Assembly: GCA_905160935.1 (NCBI GenBank)
Contig: CAJHZI010000566.1
Coordinates: 227,501-291,500, forward strand
Direction: 5' to 3'
DNA: 64,000 nucleotides
DNA from: Enchytraeus crypticus
Taxonomy: Eukaryota; Annelida; Clitellata; Enchytraeida; Enchytraeidae
The translations under genes and the position numbers were made by a program. The notes below the pieces were generated by a model. The model was not told where the DNA came from. It saw nothing but the letters and a program-made list of their open reading frames with translations, and did no database searches. Positions 1-13,200 of this stretch are shown in pieces (position 1 is the stretch's first letter; each line of letters begins with the position of its first letter).

Positions 1-558
1 GATGGAATAATTATGCGGCCTGAAGTATGAGTATTCATGAAAGAAAGAAAAATAACCGAATAGAAATCAGAAACACAATAAACGTAGATCAGTATGCTTG
101 TGTCTGTCTAATATATAAAACTGGACCCATAGAAAGGGGACGTTATCAAAATCTACTTTCAGTATGGATATGTTAGAGCAAGCCTTAACAAATATTCACC
201 TATTCATACATTCTACGCTTTCACGCTCTCTAAAGAGCATTCTATTTATCAGTAGGTACATTACACAACAGTGTTATTCAATTATTATACAAATTATGTA
301 TTCAATAATTTGCCGTTGTCTTCCTCATGTAGTTTTACTAATCTCCTCTATGACGCAAGAGGTAAAGGTTATGTCTATTCTTTGGTGGATTGCGTGCAAC
401 GCAGATAGAAATTAAATTGTTATAGGAAACTCTTAAGTGGGTTTTAATGTGGAGTTTTATTTTTTTTAAATTACTTGGAGATAACAACTAACGCAACCTT
501 TTTTGAACTGTAAGAAAATATAATTTATTATAGTGATATACTTGTATATATCTCTCTT

Positions 559-589
<31 letters not shown>

Positions 590-610
590 TTCTCTCTCTC
601 TTTCTCTCTC

Positions 611-645
<35 letters not shown>

Positions 646-3600
646 TCTCATTCTCCATCCACATTAAGGGATTTGCTTTATGCTCTTGCCTTTGACCCCG
701 AGCTTCATATGCAATAAATTATCTTCACTATGTCGTCATTAGCGCCACATTCTCAAAATTCAAAGTCCACTATGCCGATCATTCTCTCCGCATCACAATG
801 ACGTCTTTCTTCTAACGAAGCATTAGCGCGCTAATGTCCATAAATTTCATCTCATTCCATTCTCTGGTGCCAAATTAGAGCAAACCTAAATCATACTGCT
901 GGAGATAGATTTTGATAGGATTAAGCTGAGATCTCAGATGCGCTGTAAATGACGCTCAAAGGGGAGAGAGCCTTGCCGAGTACTTGAATACAGTAATTGA
1001 GAAATATATGAGTAAATCCAAGTTTAACGTCAGTTTCCTGCTTGGTAGCATGTCAGTGGTTCAGAGGGCACGAGATTTGAGCTGTGCACCTACTGTTTTA
1101 AATGTTTAAAATAGGTTTAAGTCACGAAAATTAAAAAGTTACATAGAAATAAGTTGGATTTCAATATAAGAAGCGGTTCATATTATTCTACATATTGCTC
1201 AGTTTCTTTACTACAGTTTAAGAAATTGCAATTATGACTTGGAATTCTAAATTTCTCAAACTATTGAAACTATTGCTGTACAAGGCCCTAGATACTGGCT
1301 ATCCCTTCCACCTAATTTACGATCATCTCGTTCCGTTAACTGTTTCAATATTAATCTTCGTCAGTACTTATTAAATAGTTATTAATGATACTGATCTTAA
1401 ATGTATAATTATGCCTACCTATTATCATTAATTTTCTTTAGTTTGATTTCAATTCTTTAATTTCTACTTTATATTTTCGTTTTAAGTTCACCATGGTTCA
1501 CATTTAAATTGTGCTCACTTATTGCATTTACTTGTTTGTTTGCATTGCTTGTGAACTGTACAGGGTTGAATGACCCTTTTTGGTGATCTAAATAAATAAA
1601 TAAAAAGCTATAGATACAGTTCTCAGGAAGAATGCTTTTCGGACAAATATAATATAGAATTAATTGCTGAGTGTTGCTGAACATCAGGAAAACCTGAATA
1701 GGAAAATATACATTCACCAGGTCATGGTTTGTGATATCATAACTAATACGATTGTAATATTGCATTATATTATTAGGCCTATGCAAGTATTATTATTAGC
1801 TTTTTAATATGTAATGCAGTTTTCCATAAAGAAATAAAAATCTATGAGTTATCAATCATTTTTATAATGAATTAATAATAATACCAATAATAATAATAAA
1901 GGTTTAACGTCAGATTCCTCATCCAAGAATGATGTCAGGGACGTCCTCCACGTCCCCCAATTACCACTTAATAAATTAGCTACTAATTTTATAATTAATT
2001 TTTAGTATTTAGTGTAAGCTGACTATCTCATAAACAATTCCAGATGATAAATAATGCATTGAATTAGTGCCAGATATCAACTTGCTCAGCTATTTAAGCC
2101 TTTAAATTATGATTAGATATCGAAGTTTCAAATCAGCAAGACATTTGAGGTCATAGCATTCATTTTAAAAGATCATTTTGATCAGTGTTCAGCCATTAGC
2201 AAGCTCACTGGTCACATTAACCCAGTCATGTGCCACAGGCGTATGCACATGTGCCACAGGCGTATGCACATGTGCACATGTCAACTCTCTCACGCACACA
2301 TCACCAAGCACTGCACACTTGCACGTGCTGGTATCTCACATGAAAGAAGAGAGGAAATAGCACACGTGCATAAAGTCTGTTCATCAAGGAACGAGGATAC
2401 GATAGAGGATACAATACAGGAGCTTTGTTAGATTGCTATACGCCATATTGGGAGCCGGCATAGTCTGTATAATATTATGAAAGCATGTGCATCTCTGAAC
2501 TATGTAAATAGCCAACTGATTGGTTTTAATAATTTGTAAACTAAAAGTTTATTGGTTGCGATATATAATTCTATTGAAATAATTTCTCCATAGTATGCAA
2601 TTACTGTGCATTTTCACACTTCTACACGTAAAATCTGATTGCCCTTTTCTAATACGCATGTAATGTAGCCTTACAGCCGAAGTATTTTAATCGTATCTAT
2701 GTATGAAGTGCTTTCAAGGTTATGAAGTATAATGATACCCAATCAACGTTGATAGGTTTTGACTCTGTCGGCTGATAAATTGTTTTTGATATATACATTG
2801 TCATAATTAATTTTTTGTTATATTATATTGCATTGTCATTAAATATTCTTAAATATTAAATTAATTTTCATTATTGAATAAAAAATTATTGGAAAGTAAT
2901 ATTTCTAATTATTGCTTAAGAACTTCTTAGAAAAACAACGACATCTTTCCTTAATAAATAATTACTTAATAATACTCTTAATTAATTTTCGTGAATACTT
3001 TGTCGAAATGCACATCATATCAATAAGGGTACGGCAAGGATTAAGGAGAGGAATTAGTGTTATGGTTAGAGTTATACGATGTTAAGGTAGACCAAAAATC
3101 AATATTCAAACTACTACTGAAGCCGGTGTCGTTGTTTAATAACTTGTGCTGGACTGTCCTAATCACAGTATAAATGTATAAATTCGGATGATCACACAGC
3201 AGGCTGTTAAAATGTCACTTATTCACGATTAAACTTTCATGAAACGGAATTTTCTTGATTCTGATTAAATCGGTAGTTAAACTCTGATTAGGACATAATC
3301 AACCTTCCTGAAACACAGCATTAGTAAATAAATGAAGTTTATTCACCTTTATATAGAATAATTTTAAGGCATAGGGCCTAATGTGGAAGAGCAACAGTTC
3401 TAATATTAGTAACATACGTATTGTTGTTTCTTTGTAATTACGTAAAAAATTTCGATTTTATTGCAACCAACTAAGTAAAATTTCTTTGGTTATTGTATTC
3501 AGTTATTTTGTGAATTGTCGTTCTTGTTCAGATGAAAATAAATTCTAAACTAATAATAATTGCATTCTATCTGACAACGAAGTCAAACAGATTTAGTACT

Positions 3601-4210
3601 AATATTAAACCATTTTACAAAGTTTAACTTAGCCTAAAACTGATATTCTCTTAGGATGCCTACAGATAGTCTAGATACCCTATACTAAACTTTGAATGCC
3701 TATATAGATTGCCTATACTACACTTAGAATGCCTGTAGATGGCCTATACTAAAATTAGAATGCCTATAGATGGTCAATACTACACTTAGTATGCCTGTAG
3801 ATTGCCAACACAAAACTTAGGATGCCTATAGATGGCCTACACTACACTTAGAATGTCTGTAGATGACCTATACTACACTTAGAATGCCTATAGATGACCT
3901 ATACTACAATTAGAATGCCTATAGATGACCTATACTACACTTAGAATGCCTATAGATGACCTATACTACACTTAGAATGCCTATAGATGACCTATACTAC
4001 ACTTAGAATGCCTATAGATGACCTATACTACACTTAGAATGCCTATAGATGACCTATACTACACTTAGAATGCCTATATATAGTTGACCTATACTACACT
4101 TAGAATGCCTATATATAGTTGACCTATACTAAACTTTGGATTACCTATAGATGGCCCATATTAAACTTAGAATGCCTATAGATGGTCTATACTAAAGAGT
4201 CGACTGATTG
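1..4210. other. Gene-free stretch with simple repeats
   Basis: No exon with a recognisable protein and good splice sites was found. The stretch holds a CT-rich microsatellite at about 549-641, a short dispersed repeat in minus orientation at about 1897-1965, a duplicated CACAGGCGTATGCACATG-type motif at about 2232-2275, and a 31-bp minisatellite at 3640-4195. Open frames here are short and either low-complexity or unlike known proteins. The right part could be the 3' UTR of the Hey gene, because the minisatellite runs almost up to its stop codon; this cannot be settled without transcripts. Confidence 0.6.
3640..4195. repeat. 31-bp minisatellite after the Hey stop codon
   Basis: About 17 head-to-tail copies of a unit of roughly 31 bp containing TTAGAATGCCTATAGATG. 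Central copies (about 3870-4070) are nearly identical and outer copies diverge, the usual pattern of an array homogenised at its centre. It ends about 15 bp from the Hey stop codon on the minus strand, so it lies in the 3' UTR or just downstream. Confidence 0.9.
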
Positions 4211-5750
4211 TTAATACCCGGACATAAGAGACGACATAAAGCTGTCCCCACCCCATGGTCTGTAAGGCTTAACACACTGCAACAACAGAGAAGAGGCTGA
4301 GGGGACAGACGTCCCCCCATAACCCCCCTCATTTAATCCTGTCGCCCCCTGAGAGCCGTGATTTAGAAATGTTCCGTTCCAGCCAGAGAGATACGATGAA
4401 CATTGCGCTGACCCGGCTCCTATTACCTGAGCAAGACTCGATTCTACCGACCCGGTGTTATTTTGAAACCGTAACCCCGGTAATCTGTACCCAACCGACC
4501 CTCCAGTCAACATTTTGTCATCTGTCGTCATTGAGCATGGCGTGGGAAAGAACCCTGAGCCTGTGGCACAAGAACTGAGCTCGCTAAAGGCTGTCACGGC
4601 AGAGAGTTGATCAGATCTGTGCGGTGTGAAGGAGGGAACTAAAGAAGAATACTGGGTGGAGTAATTTTGTGTCGAACCATTCCACGCGGCTCCAGCTGGA
4701 TTTGAGGATCTGGAAGAATTAGTGTTTGACGTGGAATGACTGGAGGAGGAAGACCGAGAGTGGGCTGCGTAATACTGGAGATGACTGAGTAGCCGGATAC
4801 GGAGCGGATCCTGAGAGTCGAGTCCCTCGTTGGATGAGAGGTAACGAGCAACCTCGGCCGCGCATTCCCTGAATCCCACCGTTCTGAAGTCCATCGCTAG
4901 GGCAGTGCTGTCCAGACCATAGGTGCTACCACTCGCTGTTAAATAAGTAAATTGCATGAATTTATTGGACGTTTAATTGTACAGTCGTAAATTTAATCGG
5001 AAGTTTAAACTTTGAGAGGCGCTAGATTAGTCAATTGGTTTAGCGGGCTCTTAGAATATATGAGACTTGAGTTCAAAGGGTAAAGAGAGACACCAGTGAG
5101 TAAATCCCAGGATGATTAAAGATGTTCCGTATTCAAATTTTTGTAGCTTCTTGGCAGCGTAAACGTATTATTCATAGTTTTTATTTGTATTTATCCGCAC
5201 TTTAATCTCATTTGAATTAAATTTAAACTTAATTTTATCATTGTTAACTAAATCTACTAATGCTACCGCCGTATTAGACAAAAGATGAGAAGTTAAAGCT
5301 TAGGCAATAATTATGTAAAGTTCAGAAGCCTACTACACATATACTTCTCTTCAAAATAACGGATTACACTTTGTTGTTGACAATGTTGCTTTAACAATGC
5401 AACGGCATACAGTCTGCTGCAATTTTACCCATACTATTTTAATGTATAGGCCTACTTTAAGTCTATTAATTCGATTCTTTAATCAATAAGTGAGTCAATC
5501 AATTAATTAATCTTCCAATTTGACAATAAATCAAATAATCACAAAATTCAAACAAAATTATGAAGGTTTCCATAAAACAAGTATCATATAAACTGTAGTT
5601 AGAACTTCCACACTGATTGAAGAGATTAACTATAGACTCAGCTGATCATAACCAATTTGAAACGACCTTTGAATACCTGACTCAATTATTCATCGAATGA
5701 ACAGACATCACTGTAAATGTCAGTAAATATTAAATGTAACAAAAATTACA

Positions 5751-5812
<62 letters not shown>

Positions 5813-8800
5813 TAATTCCACTACCTTTGGCCTGAAGCATTTTCAGATGATCTACCGTCATCTTCAGAATTTCAGCTTTCTCTAATTTTGTAGCTCCCTG
5901 CAAGCAGAAAAATAATTATTTACATTACAATTATTATATATTAATAAATATTATTGCATATTCAATAATATTTAATATTCTTAAAATTACTATAAATATA
6001 TTTCGTTAGCACTCATGGCATAAGTTGAGACTTTAGTGAAAATAGATCTACTTGATTGTTAGTGCAATTAGTACTAATGTTAGAAATATTGCCAATTGAC
6101 ATTGTAAAGCATTCCAAGATAACTCATACAAATTCAGCTTAGCAGCAGTACATCTGATAGCGTAATTCGCTGAACAATAACTCTGTATGAGAATTAACTG
6201 TTACGCAGTCGTTACCTGTTTTTCAAAAGCGGCGGGTACGAGACGCTTTAGCTCGGCCAAAGAATGATTAATCCTGTCTCTTCTTTTCTTCTCAATAATC
6301 TGTAAACAATAAAAGTAAGAATTAGAATGTCATAGACACGAGTCTGCAACTATGCATGCCATGGGTAATTTATGTGAATAAGGAAAATGTGAGAAATTTG
6401 CTTACCACAATCCGTTTACTCTTCGTTAGTAGTCCTTGACTGGAATCTTAAAAGCAATGCGCAGCTCTTGAATGTATTGGATCTCGAAAATAATTGTTGA
6501 TAGTATTTTACATGTTAGACCCGTCGCTGATTATTTCCCGCATGGTAATTTATTTTAATATAAACCAAAGTTTATCTCGGCAGCACTTCTTGCTCAATAC
6601 TTATTGCTCAATACATCTTGCTCAATACCTCATGCTCAATACATCTTGCTCAATACCTAATCCTCAATACTTAATTCTCAATACTGAATGCCCTACATGC
6701 ACAACTGTCTGAGCACTAGACTGGTGTCAGCGCCCCTTGAGATAAAACAATTCGTTCAGTGGCACGCGTTAATTACTGTGGGTCTGGGCACCAGATTACG
6801 TCTAAACACAGCACGTGCACGGTGTGGGGTGTGGAACGAGGGTTCAGCAGGGCTTAATTAAATTAAAAACTGACAAGAGTTCGCTTAGTTAGACTCTCCC
6901 ATTTTAAGAAGAAACCGTAGAATCAGTTCTACATTAATATTCTTCCCCGTGATGTGTGCGGGTTGTTTGAAGAATTGAGCAACCGGTGACTTTGCGTATC
7001 GTAGAAGGCGACTAAAGCACTAAAATCCACATCAATGTCAGAGGGGGCATTCGATTGGTGAGCGCCTAGGCTCCAGAAATTGCTACACAAATTTTAACGA
7101 ATGGAAAAGTCTCAAATATGGGATTGACTGATGATATGATGTAGGACAGAAAGGATTTGAGACAGTCTTTTCGTATCCAGACCCTAGTTAAACTGAGAAT
7201 TAAGGGAATATGATGATGATGATGATGAATGTAGAATCAGTTCTGCTGAGTGCTATATTCTACAACGGAGGCACCGTTGCAATCTAATAGAATTATTGTT
7301 GTCAGTTTTGCAGCTAACAGCCTAGGAATTGCTAACATCATTAACCATGCCATATTAATGTATTGAATCGGAGGATAAATGCTATACATTAGCAATTTAC
7401 ATCGGCTTTTTGAAGACAAATAAAATTATTTTAACATAGGACTGCCGCGTAGTCCACTCTAGTACTCTAAGTCATGCCTGATATTCCCATGATGCGTCTG
7501 GCACACTGAAGAATAGACCAACCGTTAAATACACGTGTCGTAAGAGGCGACAAAGCAAAAACTGAACAAGGTAACTGATAACCACCTCAAAAGCCATATA
7601 TTGCCAAGCTGTAAGCTATAATTGTAAAGTCAGCTAAATTGTATACTATATAGGCTAGACATTGCCTTTTGTGAAGGGATTAACTTGTTGATCTACGGAG
7701 TGCTTTATATGGAGCGTGAAAGCAGACTAGAGAGTATGAATATATACCATGGACCTGCCGCTTGGCAGAACACTAGAGAGAGAGAATGCCTGATAACGAC
7801 TGACAACAATTAAAAGAGCGAATAGAGGCTTAATCCTATTTGAAGTCCTACATAATTTAAAGTTCTATTCCTAATCGATTAACCAGAGATAAATGAGCTG
7901 TGTTTTTACTGGAGAGACAGTCTAATGGGGGTGTACCAGGAGCAATGATATCAATTCCACCAGGACCTGTCACCTGGATTATATTAACCCGTTGCTAATC
8001 AGATCCCCCCCCCCCCCCCCCCCCCACTCTTCTTGATAAGTCCTACTCGTGTAGTTACACGTGGATAAGACAGGATGTTAATTTGGCGGCAAGCTGAGAA
8101 CAGGCTTTACATAAATATCTGGAGATCAAGTGATAGAAAGACAAATGTACTTAACGTCAAGTTCAGAAGCATTATACTCCTCTTAAAGACGATTCGACGT
8201 ACTCGAGCTTCCGTCAAAAAGTTCGCGCAAGCTTAGTAGAGCTTTCATTGAATTCAATCAGTGCAGTATTCAGAACAATGGATAGGATCTACATGTATTG
8301 TATAGATAGGCAGGTTGTAGTGTTTAACGTCAAGGTTCAGAAGCACATGGCTTTTCTTCAAGACATCTCGACACGCTCGAGCTGATTAATTATATTCCTG
8401 CTAAATGTAATCTAGTTTTTAATTTAAAATATAATTTTTTACAGAGTATTCAATAGCATGAAGTTGATATAGACCCTGCGTCCATTCATTGCAGTATAAG
8501 ATTTGTATCACACTACAGTCGTTCTTATATAATATTTTATATAAGAGCATAGATTCATATCATACCCCTCTTCTTCGTTTTCTGTCTGGCGCCTGGCAAC
8601 TCTGTGTTGGAGACCTAAAACAGATAAATAGGTAAAACAGATAATAGATGAATAAAACATGACCTTAATCTAGAGTCACTCAATCAATCTCGGCTAAATC
8701 TTAAAATATTTAGAACGGATAACTTGAAGGTATTAAAAATTGATCCAAGAGATACAAAATAGGGGTACTGAATCTCTTTAATGTTTAATGGAATATCTCT

Positions 8801-9536
8801 ACACTTTACAACAGATACGGTAAAACCAGTAATATACAATAAAATAAACATAGCAAGAATTACTGCAATATCAAAAATCAATATCTCTGCACTTATATCT
8901 ATATTATGTGAATGACCTAACAGTCTGACAAGTTAAGTCTGGAAGTCAACATGAACATATTGAACTTAAATAAAGTAGGCCTATAGCTGCATTTGGCACC
9001 CTAACACTTCGGCGAATATTTTGCTTTTAGCGGTAAGTCAATGTCTAAATATCTAATTCTAAGTTACATAGCTGCTCATTGCACAAAATATATCTTAGAG
9101 ACAGTTGAAGACACAGCGAACAGTAAACCGGCTGTACTCTATAATCGAATCTTCCAAACATCCAATAAATACAAAAATTGCATTTTGTTACACTTCAGAG
9201 CGTGCCAAATACATTTCAGACTCGATTGCTTTTTATTTCCTTTAATTTTCTTAAGCTATTAATATAAATTAAAGTTATCAATCAGCCAATTAAGGTTAGT
9301 ATTTATAAGCCGCTTTAATGTGTAGATTTCTTTTGCAAAATTATGAATTTAAACTATTTAAAAGAAACCATTTTTGGAAAAGTGATAAAATTTGCAATGC
9401 TTTTCACATGAAAATAATTTTATATAGGGGCCTATGCTACTGTTGCCAAGGTAATCTATATTAAGATTATTTACAAAAAGCCAGAATTGAATGAGTTAAG
9501 GAGCGGCAAGACAGACTACAGTGGTTGCCTCTATAT

Positions 9537-9601
<65 letters not shown>

Positions 9602-9777
9602 GTTTATTTGAGCATCAACTATACGAGAAGTGTTGCGTTTTGTTACAAATTCGCACTGTGCGGTACGTACCCTATAGTGTTATCCAGACAGCTGTCATCA
9701 TCGTCATCTTCGAACATGTCGCTGCTCTGATCTGTGAACTTCATGCGATCATACGAACGCTTCAGAATATTATCCAT
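4211..9777 (-). CDS. HEY: Hey-type bHLH-Orange transcriptional repressor, complete, 5 exons
   Basis: Nuclear DNA-binding repressor of the Hairy/E(spl)-related (Hey) family, in other animals a direct Notch target that dimerises and binds CACGTG-like sites. Coding exons (minus): 9671-9777, 8566-8614, 6216-6299, 5825-5897, 4211-4935; total 1038 nt, 345 aa. All introns are GT/AG and phases agree. The start ATG has an in-frame TAG just upstream. Order: acidic N-terminus (five Asp in a row near residues 24-28), basic region RKRRRG ending at residue 52 with the Gly typical of Hey where Hes proteins have Pro, helix-loop-helix through about residue 105, Orange domain about 115-160, a Ser/Asn-rich middle, and the family signature YRPW at 329-332. 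The vertebrate TEIGAF-type end after YRPW is replaced by a Gly/Ser/Met-containing tail. The split of the bHLH over short exons fits Hey genes. A Hes gene is excluded by the Gly and by YRPW rather than WRPW. Confidence 0.96.
5754..5810. repeat. (AT)n microsatellite in Hey intron 4
   Basis: About 57 bp of uninterrupted AT dinucleotide, starting some 15 bp inside the intron from the exon-4 donor (exon edge 5825). Confidence 0.95.
6592..6690. repeat. 15-bp minisatellite in Hey intron 2
   Basis: Six or seven imperfect copies of a unit built on TGCTCAATAC. It lies between exons 3 and 2 of the Hey gene. No function is visible. Confidence 0.8.
6755..6830. promoter_or_regulatory. Cluster of CACGYG-type boxes in Hey intron 2
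   Basis: Within about 75 bp lie CACGCG (near 6762) and CACGTG (near 6812), plus a GTGTGGGGTGTGG block. Hes/Hey proteins bind CACGYG sequences, so this could be an autoregulatory element. Two such hexamers can occur by chance, and no other support is available. Confidence 0.25.
6950..7225 (+). repeat. Dispersed repeat family C, GAT-tailed
   Basis: Contains the blocks GTAGAAGGCGACTAAAGCAC, GGTGAGCGCCTAGGCTCCAG and GACCCTAGTTAAACTG, ending in (GATGAT)n. The same blocks recur at about 24398-24570 (minus), 29815-29895, 51003-51235 (minus), 53390-53545, 58410-58690 and 63205-63430 (minus). The constant 3' end with a GAT microsatellite suggests a retroposed element. No coding frame is visible. Confidence 0.8.
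7440..7790 (+). repeat. Dispersed repeat family D, GA-tailed
   Basis: A 3' terminal segment with blocks such as GAGGCGAC, CCACCTCAGAAGCC, AGGGATTAACTTGTTGATC and a final CTTGGCAG...CACTAGAGAGAG tail. Copies at about 13590-13775, 33115-33480, 43230-43390, 46740-47000 (plus) and 11755-12010, 38600-38765, 39770-40150, 60575-60830 (minus). The tail grades into (GA)n, as in the LINE copies, so D may be the 3' end of a related LINE or a SINE that uses it. Confidence 0.75.
8140..8380 (+). repeat. Two copies of dispersed repeat family E
   Basis: Copies at about 8140-8225 and 8310-8380 share TTAACGTCAAG, GTTCAGAAGCA and GACGATTCGAC/GACACACTCGAGCT-like blocks. Further copies are at about 17262-17350 (plus) and 37065-37160 (minus). 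Non-coding; origin unknown. Confidence 0.7.
9540..9598. repeat. (GA)n microsatellite in Hey intron 1
   Basis: Pure GA dinucleotide of about 58 bp, about 70 bp inside intron 1 from the exon-1 donor. The open frame through it encodes only an Arg-Glu run and is not a gene. Confidence 0.95.
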
Positions 9778-10785
9778 TGCTATAGAAGACTAAGCTTTGT
9801 TTCTATGTTGTTATGTTATTATTGTTATTATACTCTATTTTATTGTTACTATATCTATGCTATTATATTATTGTTAAAGTATTATTAAAATTTGATCTAA
9901 AAGTTGTACAAATAAAAAGTTTATATCCTAGGATTTTGCTCCCTGCTAAATGCGAGAGTTATGTATAGGGCCTAATTTATTTAAACATGCAGTCAGTCAT
10001 ATAAACCTAAAGAAAACTGAAACAAGCTTAATATGATTTCATTATTTATTAATTAATATAAATGTGGTAATAATAATGAGCAGCATCAGGGTATGCTAAT
10101 TTTTACTGCTTGTTACAAATGGTGTAGCTGGGCTGTTTTAAAGGGAAGAGGGGGAGTAATGTTTCAGAATATTTTAATAATGACTTATAGCTGCGATGAA
10201 ACCGATATGCGCCCGTTTCTACGTGCTACCTTGTAGACTTGTAGTAATCTGATTCAACAGTTACTCCAATATTACCTTAAGTAGGAAATGTAGTTTAGTA
10301 GTTTTCCATTATGCAAATTTTTTCTAAGCAAACCTAATGTAGGACTCCTATAAAAGGACATTACTTCATTTTTGAAATAAAATTATGAATTGCTACATAC
10401 AAATTCCGCTCTTTTAAAGGTGGCAAGTTAAAAAATTCGACTCACCCCCGACTTGAAAATTCCTGGATTCGCCTCTGAAGACCATGACGGCATAATTTGC
10501 AAAAAATCTGTCTGAACCCTTGTCAAGCGACATGAGTAGTAGAAAGGCGACTACTATGTATAGAGAAGTCTTCAAACTTCTAAGACTTATAAAACTTGTG
10601 AAACTCCAGTTATGCAATCAAGCTAGGTCGGTGAGATAAACACAAAATACTGTACTGATGTAAGAAAAAATCAAAACCAACTGCACTTTCTGTAATTTAT
10701 TATGAAATTTCTACACTTAAAGACTTATTGCTACTTCTAAACCGATCGGAATATCTCCTGTCAAGTTCGTAAGAGAGACATCTAA

Positions 10786-10935
10786 TATTATTACTCTCTC
10801 TCTCTCTCTTAGTGCACTGCCTACTGGCAGGCCCATGGTACATAACGCCTCCACTCTTCTCTGTCTTCCGCCTTCCTCGTCATTTCCACATATGAGTGGG
10901 TCTTACAATTAGAGTGGGTCTTAATATTATTACAT
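10786..10935 (-). mobile_element. LINE 3'-end fragment
   Basis: Reverse complement matches the last 150 bp of the LINE at 26268-27180: the TAGGCAGTGCACTAAGAGAG end, the CCATGG...CTGCC block and the GGAAGACAGAGAAGAGTGGA block. Truncated and non-coding. Its terminal GA repeat faces left. Confidence 0.85.
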
Positions 10936-10999
10936 CACTATATTTATATTGATCCTGATTGTAAGTCGCTATTTCACCTTAAGTATACTCTAATTAAAA

Positions 11000-11119
11000 T
11001 AGATAAAGCTATTCGGAAATTTAAATATTAATTATAACTTAATTAATATTTAAATATTCGGGTATTTATATATTAATTATATTATAATTAATATTTAAAT
11101 GCCCGAATATCTTTATCTA
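11000..11119. mobile_element. Foldback (MITE-like) element
   Basis: About 120 bp flanked by inverted repeats of roughly 38 bp with few mismatches: TAGATAAAG at the left end and its complement CTTTATCTA at the right, each followed inward by a TTCGG...TTTAAATATTAATTATAA arm. The interior is AT-only. No coding capacity and no clear target-site duplication was established. Confidence 0.55.
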
Positions 11120-12399
11120 CTTATATATCTACTTAATGTCTTTAACTATTTATAGCGCCTTACAATCAGAATCTATTTTCAGAATATTATACTGTATAAT
11201 CACCAAATTATTAATTAGTGGGTTTGATGATGATTCCACCAAATGAAATTCCTCTTGAATAATAGAACAAGCGTAATTTAATGTCTGTTTTCTAACTATA
11301 TAATACTACAGCGGTCTGAGGCTTGATATCCTATACAAGGATCGTCACTGACCACAACTAACTGACCAGTGTTAACACTTCTATCACAGCTGACCTGTGT
11401 GATTGAGGTTAACTCTGCATTTAACTCTCTCATAAAAACCCTGCAAGAGTCACGTGACATCTTACAGCACACTGGGATGAAGGATTAGGCCACGCCCAAG
11501 AGTTGAGCGCAGCTATTTGATTGGCTGGCAAATGAATCACTGGACCGAATCGAACTGGACATTGAACTAAACTCTCAACTATAACCTATCTCTCTCTCTC
11601 TGTCTCTCTCTCTCTCTCTTCATCACTCTCTCACTCTCTGTCTCTCTTTCTCTTTCTCTCTCTCTCTTTCTATCTCTCTCTCTCTCTCTGTCTCTATCTC
11701 TCGCTCTCTCTCCCTCTCTCTCTCACATACTCTCCTCTCCCCTCTCTCTGCAGTTTTCTGTCGAGCGGCAGGTCCAAGGTACATATCTGCATATGTCATA
11801 TTACTACTCAGTCAGCTGGCGTGCTCCATAAAGAGCACTCCATCGATAAGCAAGACAACCTCTTCACAAAAAAATAAATCTTATCCACTCCTTAATACAG
11901 CATACAGCTTGCAAAAATGGCATCTGAGAAGATTTCGTTTACCACTTACGAGTTACGCACATGCAGTTTACTGTTGGTCTATTCTTCAGTGGCTCGGACA
12001 CAACACGGGAAGCCATATTATTTATTCATTAGATAAAATACTCTGCAACCTTATTTGAGGTTTCCGTTCACTATGTAACATTACTTTATCCCTATTTAAC
12101 ATTGTTTTCAATTTTTTTCATCACAACATGACAAACATAATGGGGTGTGTCTTCTAAGGTTCTTTAGGTCATTTCCTCTCTCTATCTCTCTCATCTCCTC
12201 TCTTTCTTCTTCTTCATCTCTCTCTCTCTCCATCTTTCTCCCTCTTATCTCATCTCTCTTCTCTCTCTCTTCTCTCCCCCTTATCTCATCTTTCTTCTCT
12301 CTCTCTCTCTCTTCTCCTCACTTTCTCCTCTCTCTCTCTCTCTTTCTTTCTCTCTCTCTCTATCTCTCTCTCTCTATCTATCTCTCTCCTCTCTCTCTC

Positions 12400-12447
<48 letters not shown>

Positions 12448-13089
12448 TCATCGCAACATTTCGACAATTAAGTCTTCTTCGTCGTGCGGTATTGATAGTA
12501 ACCGTTTAGATCACTGCTAATCCCTTGTGCTCAGAGATTATTTTAATCTGTTGAATTAACCGCACAACCTGGTAATCCTACATCATACACGGCAACGATT
12601 GTGAACTATCCTTCTACTTTCCTGCAGCTGTCGTTTCTCATACTTAAAAATATCGTATATTCAATATATGGGTATCTTCATTATGTAACAAAAATATAGC
12701 CAATCTGGCTGAAATGCCAATTCTATGCATATTTAGCTATTACTTAGTTTTATTAGTTTTAAAGGAACACTTAATTCAGAGATATACTGATATCATTTAA
12801 CACAATAAATGCTGTTAATTGTAATTAATTCAGATTAATATTAGAACATTTAATTGACGCTTAGATGAGGAATAATGTCGACAATAGATACCTTGGGGGC
12901 CTACTTACGCTGTACATAAACAACAATATTTGCTATGCATATGCAACATACATTTTGGGTAAATAGGAGTTTTCTCTGGGAATGACGCCCCAGCCCATTA
13001 AATATTAGGAGAGAGGGGTAGAAGACATAGGGGCCCATCTCGTCATAAGCAGAAGTCCCCAAGAATAATTGTATATCAAAAGCAATGTT

Positions 13090-13200
13090 AGATGAAATAA
13101 AGACGAGCAAGTGCGTGGACATAAAGAGGTAAAAGGAAGACAGAGAAGGGTGGAGGCGTTATATACCATGACGTGTCAGTATGCAGTGCACTAAGAGAGA
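13090..13200 (+). mobile_element. LINE 3'-end fragment
   Basis: Carries GGAAGACAGAGAAG, GTGGAGGCGTTATATACCAT and GCAGTGCACTAAGAGAGAGA, matching the 3' end of the 26-27 kb LINE. The block CTCGTCATAAGCAGAA just upstream recurs at about 38985, next to another (GA)n run, suggesting a second subfamily with a different upstream part. Confidence 0.75.

Noticed and set aside
1469-1786. 105-aa minus-strand frame, and similar short frames in the gene-free stretches
   Set aside because: No homology, no splice or promoter context, and composition like the surrounding AT-rich DNA.
12145-12471. Ser/Leu-rich frame of 108 aa, and similar CT/GA frames near 9487, 19595 and 466
   Set aside because: Translations of CT or GA microsatellites, with no start context or homology.
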